Assembly (NCBI GenBank): GCA_965200525.1 | Contig: OZ241368.1 | Location: forward strand, 1,984,001 to 2,048,000 | Reading direction: 5' to 3' | Origin: JANNPJ01 sp965200525 | GTDB taxonomy: Bacteria > Actinomycetota > Actinomycetes > Actinomycetales > Kineosporiaceae | DNA: 64,000 nt | In this document: positions 61,283 to 64,000 of the stretch, piece by piece | How positions within the stretch are numbered: the first letter of the stretch is position 1 | Layout: each line of letters begins with the position of its first letter | Made by a program: the position numbers and the translations under genes | The notes under the pieces: model-generated | What the model saw: only the letters and a program-made list of their open reading frames with translations | Told to the model about the DNA's origin: nothing | Database searches by the model: none

Positions 61283-62247
61283 TGGCGAAGTACGCCGCCC
61301 CCGACGCTCCCACACCCAATCCCGGCGACTCGGAATCGTCCGTATCCCAGCCTGATACCCGCTTCCCGCAGAGGTTCTCGGTACGCCGGATGGCGCGGCT
61401 GCTGCAGGTTTCGGCCTCGGGGTACTACGCGTACGTGCGCCGGGCCACGCTGCTGGCTCAGGCGGTGCTCTCGCCGCGTCAGCAGCGGCGCGCGGACCTG
61501 ACGGTGAAGGTCCTGGACGTGCACGCCGAGTCCAAGGGCACGTACGGGTCTCCGCGGGTCACCACCGAGCTGCGTGAGCGTGGTGAGACGGTGAACGAGA
61601 AGACTGTCGCGGCGATCATGGCCGAGGTCGGGATCGAGGGGATCAGCCCGCGGACCTTCAAAGTCCGCACCACGGTGGTTGATCCGATGGCGTCGTTCCC
61701 GCCGGACCGGGTCCGCCGGCGCTTCGATCAGGGGCGCTTGGATGCGGTCTGGATGACGGACATCACGTACCTGACCTGCGGTGAGGGTGACATGTTCCTG
61801 TGCGCGATCCGGGACGGGCATTCGCGGCGGGTCCTGGGGCACGTCGTGGCCGACCATGTCGGCGCTGACATGGTCTGTGAGGCCATTGACGCCGCCGTGG
61901 CCGCCCGGGCCCAGGAGGGCCGTAGCGTGGCTGGCACGGTGCTGCATTCGGACCGTGGCGGGGAGTTCACCGCGACGCTGACGGCCCAGGCATGTGATCG
62001 GCACGATCTGGACCGGTCGATGGGAGATACCGGGGTCTGCTGGGACAACGCCGGCGCGGAATCGTTCTGGTCGACGTTCAAGCACGAGCACTACTACCGG
62101 CACACCTACGCTACCCGGACCGAACTCGTTGCATCAGTTGACAATTGGATTGACTGGTTCAACACTGAACGTCGTCACTCCGCGATCGGGATGCTCAGCC
62201 CCAACCGGTTCGAGCAGTCCCTGACAGGAACAGCACAAGCTGCTTAG
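61282..62247 (+). CDS. IS3-family OrfB, DDE integrase-type transposase
   Basis: The 321-residue product has a helical start, then RFSVRRMARLLQVSASGYYA, the HTH_21-type segment (LTVKVLDVHAESKGTYGSPR) and the DDE core: Asp in AVWMTDITYL, Asp in VLHSDRGGEF and Glu in NAGAESFWSTFK, ending with HSAIGMLSPNRFE. This is the catalytic subunit for strand transfer. ATG 61282 overlaps the orfA stop; I saw no typical A6G slippery site for an OrfAB fusion, so re-initiation at the overlap is likely. The reading frame is intact. Confidence 0.92.
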   Translation: MAKYAAPDAPTPNPGDSESSVSQPDTRFPQRFSVRRMARLLQVSASGYYAYVRRATLLAQAVLSPRQQRRADLTVKVLDVHAESKGTYGSPRVTTELRERGETVNEKTVAAIMAEVGIEGISPRTFKVRTTVVDPMASFPPDRVRRRFDQGRLDAVWMTDITYLTCGEGDMFLCAIRDGHSRRVLGHVVADHVGADMVCEAIDAAVAARAQEGRSVAGTVLHSDRGGEFTATLTAQACDRHDLDRSMGDTGVCWDNAGAESFWSTFKHEHYYRHTYATRTELVASVDNWIDWFNTERRHSAIGMLSPNRFEQSLTGTAQAA

Positions 62248-62395
62248 AAACCTGTCCACCGTTCGGGGGGAACCTCAGCTGCGGCTTGGACGAGTTCGAT
62301 CAACTCGTCTAAGCCGGGCCGGGTTCGGTCAGGTTAAAGACGCTGCGGCGGGTCAAGACCGTCTCGAGCATTGAGTCCGGTCGAAGGGTGCCCAA

Positions 62396-63694
62396 TTAGG
62401 AGATGCCCCGTTCGACGGGGCCTGCGGATGCGGTGCTAAGGACGCCTGCGCCTGTGACCAGCGGCTGAGGACAAGAGGTTGGGCGGGATGGGATGAGCCG
62501 GTCCAGGAGTGGCGCGGTGGCGGCAGTCGTCACGATGGCCATGAGCACCAGGATGGTGAACAAGTCAGAGCTGATGACTCCGATCTGTCGGCCTATTCCG
62601 AGGACGACGAGTTCGGTGAGTCCGCGGCAGTTCATCAGGACGCCGAGGGCGGCGGCCTGACGCCAGTCATGCCCGCCCAGGCGGGCTGCGCCAGTCGTGC
62701 CGGCCCATTTCCCGGTGACGGCGACCGCCAGGACCACGCACGCCCATCCCCACTGCGCGAGGGACAGGCCCGTCAGGTCGGTGTGAAGTCCGAAGTCGAG
62801 GAAGTAAAGGGGCAGCAGGACGGGCACGAACACGGCGCGCAGTCGGCTAGTGCAACGCTCGACCGGAGCAAGGTCTCGGGCGGTCACTGCGCCGAAGAGG
62901 AACGCCCCCACGGCTGGGTGGACGCCGATCCGGTCGGTGACGTAGGCGGTGAACCACAACCCGGCGCACAGCAGCACAAGGACGAGGTCGTCGGACCTTC
63001 TGCCGGCGCGAGCCAGCAACCCTGTCAACACCGGTCGCACCCGGGTAAGGGTGATGGTCAGGGCGGCCAGCAGGCCGATGGTGACCAGGGCGGTCAGCGG
63101 CGTGCCGGTGGTGGTGAGGGCGACGACGGCGGCCAGTAGGCACCAGGCGATGGCGTCGTTGGTGGCGGCGACGGCTAGGGCGAAGCTGCCCAGCGGGGTG
63201 GATTGCAGGTCTCGGTCGGCCAGCAGGCGAGCCAGGACCGGGAACGCGGTGATGCTGAGCGCGACGGCGACGAAGAGTATGAAAGGCAGTCGGTGGACAC
63301 CGGGCGGCGCGAACTTCGGGTACATCGCTGCGGCCAGGGCGGCGCCGAGGGTCATGGGCAGCAGCAGGCTGGCGAGGCTGACGCCGACCAGGGCGCGCCG
63401 CTGGGTGCGCAGGCCCGACAGGTCGAGTTCGTGCCCGATGAGGAACACGAACGCCAGTAAGGCGAGATTTCCGAAGGCGGCCGTCAATGGCAGGACCGTC
63501 GAGGGCAGCAGGAGGTGCTGCAGGTCCGGTTCCAGCCATCCCAGCAGAGAGGGGCCCAACAGGACGCCGACGAGGATTTCACCGATGACCGCAGGCTGAC
63601 CGATTGTGCGCGCGGCCCAGCCACCGGCATGGCAGGCCAGGATCGCGCCGGGCACGACCAGGAGAAGCGACAGCAAAACGTCGGAGGGCAGCAT
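62396..63694 (-). CDS. CPA2-family cation/proton antiporter
   Basis: From ATG 63694 (AGGAG at about seven bases) the product is 432 residues, with about 12 to 13 hydrophobic helices and the family's IGQPAVIGEILVGVLLGPSL near the start, LALLAFVFLIGHELDLSGLR, NDAIAWCLLAAVVAL and NCRGLTELVVLGIG. Sodium/potassium-proton exchangers of the KefB/GerN type have this arrangement. An ATG at 63775 with AAAGG upstream would add 27 residues and lies 18 bp after the preceding stop, so the start is uncertain. It is at the edge of the island, possibly the chromosomal flank. It would control cytosolic pH or cations. Confidence 0.88.
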   Translation of the reverse strand: MLPSDVLLSLLLVVPGAILACHAGGWAARTIGQPAVIGEILVGVLLGPSLLGWLEPDLQHLLLPSTVLPLTAAFGNLALLAFVFLIGHELDLSGLRTQRRALVGVSLASLLLPMTLGAALAAAMYPKFAPPGVHRLPFILFVAVALSITAFPVLARLLADRDLQSTPLGSFALAVAATNDAIAWCLLAAVVALTTTGTPLTALVTIGLLAALTITLTRVRPVLTGLLARAGRRSDDLVLVLLCAGLWFTAYVTDRIGVHPAVGAFLFGAVTARDLAPVERCTSRLRAVFVPVLLPLYFLDFGLHTDLTGLSLAQWGWACVVLAVAVTGKWAGTTGAARLGGHDWRQAAALGVLMNCRGLTELVVLGIGRQIGVISSDLFTILVLMAIVTTAATAPLLDRLIPSRPTSCPQPLVTGAGVLSTASAGPVERGIS

Positions 63695-63792
63695 GGAGCA
63701 ACTCCTGACAGACGGCATCGTGGGCGGGGCGACCGGAGGCAGCCGATAGCCGAATCGCTCCGGTGGTGCGGACATGGAGGGGCCTTTACGGG

Positions 63793-64000
63793 TCACGTCC
63801 GCCGGAGCGGAAGGGTCGTGCAGCGAAGTGACCCGGGCACGCGGGTCACCTCCGAATAGTCGATGACCAGTACCTCGATCCCGGCGGCGCGCAGGCACCC
63901 GGCGAGGCGGTCACTGCCTTGCGCCGCGACGACGACGCCGGGCTCGAGGGCGAGCATGTTGACCTGGACTGCCCGTGCTTCGTCGCTGGTGACGTCGATG
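63793..64000 (-). CDS. Amidinotransferase/DDAH-type enzyme, C-terminal end (5' end beyond window)
   Basis: About 68 C-terminal codons: VTSDEARAVQVNMLALEPGV, VVAAQGSDRLAGCLRAAGIE, VLVIDYSEVTRVPGSLRCTT and LPLRRT to a TGA ending at 63793. The pattern (NxLxLxPGxVV, then GIEVxxIDYSEVxxxxGSLRCxTxPLxR, with a catalytic Cys in SLRC) is the C-terminus of arginine deiminase, dimethylargininase and amidinotransferase enzymes (GME fold). The substrate cannot be decided without the rest. The antiporter follows closely in the same direction, so the two may share an operon. Confidence 0.8.
   Translation of the reverse strand, partial: IDVTSDEARAVQVNMLALEPGVVVAAQGSDRLAGCLRAAGIEVLVIDYSEVTRVPGSLRCTTLPLRRT

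Larger units (their letters stand above)
60892..62277 (+). mobile_element. Complete IS3-family insertion sequence
   Basis: 1386 bp. The ends are imperfect inverted repeats: left TGAGGCTCCCCCCGGG, right (complement) TGAGGTTCCCCCCGAA. They are flanked by a 3-bp direct repeat GCT (60889-60891 and 62278-62280), the target duplication size usual for IS3. It carries orfA and orfB. When the element and one GCT are removed, the nitroreductase reading frame joins exactly across the site, which confirms the insertion boundaries. Confidence 0.95.
60428..62371 (-). pseudogene. Nitroreductase-like gene, decayed and interrupted by an IS element
   Basis: Read on the minus strand with the IS removed: it starts at ATG 62371 with MLETVLTRRSVFNLTEPGP, has a frameshift, then LDELIELVQAAATSPDHGLM and RPWQLITIEGSERACLADAL. 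After that come a second frameshift (KIVPR to APLLLSIGFRPDLERTKVP), an in-frame TAA, AATTAMIQTLLLLLHSRGWG with AIWRTGPALDAASV, a third frameshift, and LLGWLHIGTPLNDLPVST to a stop. These are the elements of nitroreductase-family proteins (RRSV, SPxxGLxRPW, GxxWRTGP, GWLHIGTP). It was already decayed or has decayed since the insertion. Confidence 0.85.

Noticed and set aside
61200..61290. Programmed frameshift between orfA and orfB of the IS3 element
   Set aside because: No A6G-type slippery heptamer is seen near the junction. A TGATG stop-start overlap explains orfB expression.

Overview
The window is GC-rich DNA (roughly two-thirds G+C by eye) with GTG starts, 4-base ATGA/GTGA gene overlaps and strong third-position GC, which points to an Actinomycetota chromosome (Frankia/Micromonospora/Streptosporangium-like; the genus cannot be fixed from the sequence). 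Most of it reads as a mobile or composite island rather than core genome. No rRNA, tRNA or CRISPR array was seen.

Left part (1-12.8 kb): DNA modification, defence and integration. A type ISP-like restriction enzyme (Mrr-type nuclease plus DEAH helicase) runs off the left edge. Next to it are an unrecognised two-gene module ending in a four-helix membrane protein, a GIY-YIG-like protein, a C5-cytosine methyltransferase operon with a decayed second copy of its C-terminus, the debris of a TrwC/TraA-type relaxase, a tyrosine integrase with an excisionase-like gene, and a pair of overlapping methyltransferase paralogues, one of which has lost its catalytic motifs.

Centre-left (13.0-23.4 kb): a compact module framed by a near-identical direct repeat (32 bp perfect, about 60 bp imperfect). 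Three plus-strand genes overlap by 4 bases: a Cys-rich small protein, a three-helix membrane protein and a 1731-residue TPR-CHAT caspase-like protease. A convergent 1150-residue STAND-type ATPase with C-terminal TPR-like repeats overlaps the protease gene by 71 bp. This is the best candidate here for an undescribed (defence-like) system.

Centre (23.8-35.8 kb): a T4SS/conjugation operon: sigma-like regulator, VirB2-like pilin, VirB6-like channel, PrgI-VirB4 ATPase, VirD4/TcpA-like coupling ATPase, Replic_Relax protein and NlpC/P60 cell-wall hydrolase. A 500-bp array of twenty 25-bp tandem repeats lies between virB6 and virB4. Cargo with less extreme base composition follows (PD-(D/E)XK-like and HNH-like proteins).

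Centre-right (39-54 kb, minus strand): a GGDEF protein with a strong terminator, winged-helix regulators, small paralogous proteins, a MoxR ATPase/VWA-metallopeptidase pair, and a LysM-BTAD membrane giant with a single-pass partner. The large upstream region of the MoxR gene carries two repeat families.

Right part (54-64 kb): an XRE regulator, a flavoprotein, an operon of small unknown proteins ending in an NsdA-like regulator, a complete IS3-family element inserted with a 3-bp duplication into an already decayed nitroreductase gene, a CPA2 cation/proton antiporter and the end of an amidinotransferase-type gene. The transfer genes suggest an integrative conjugative element, but its only recognisable TrwC-type relaxase is broken, so it may depend on another relaxase or on the Replic_Relax protein.
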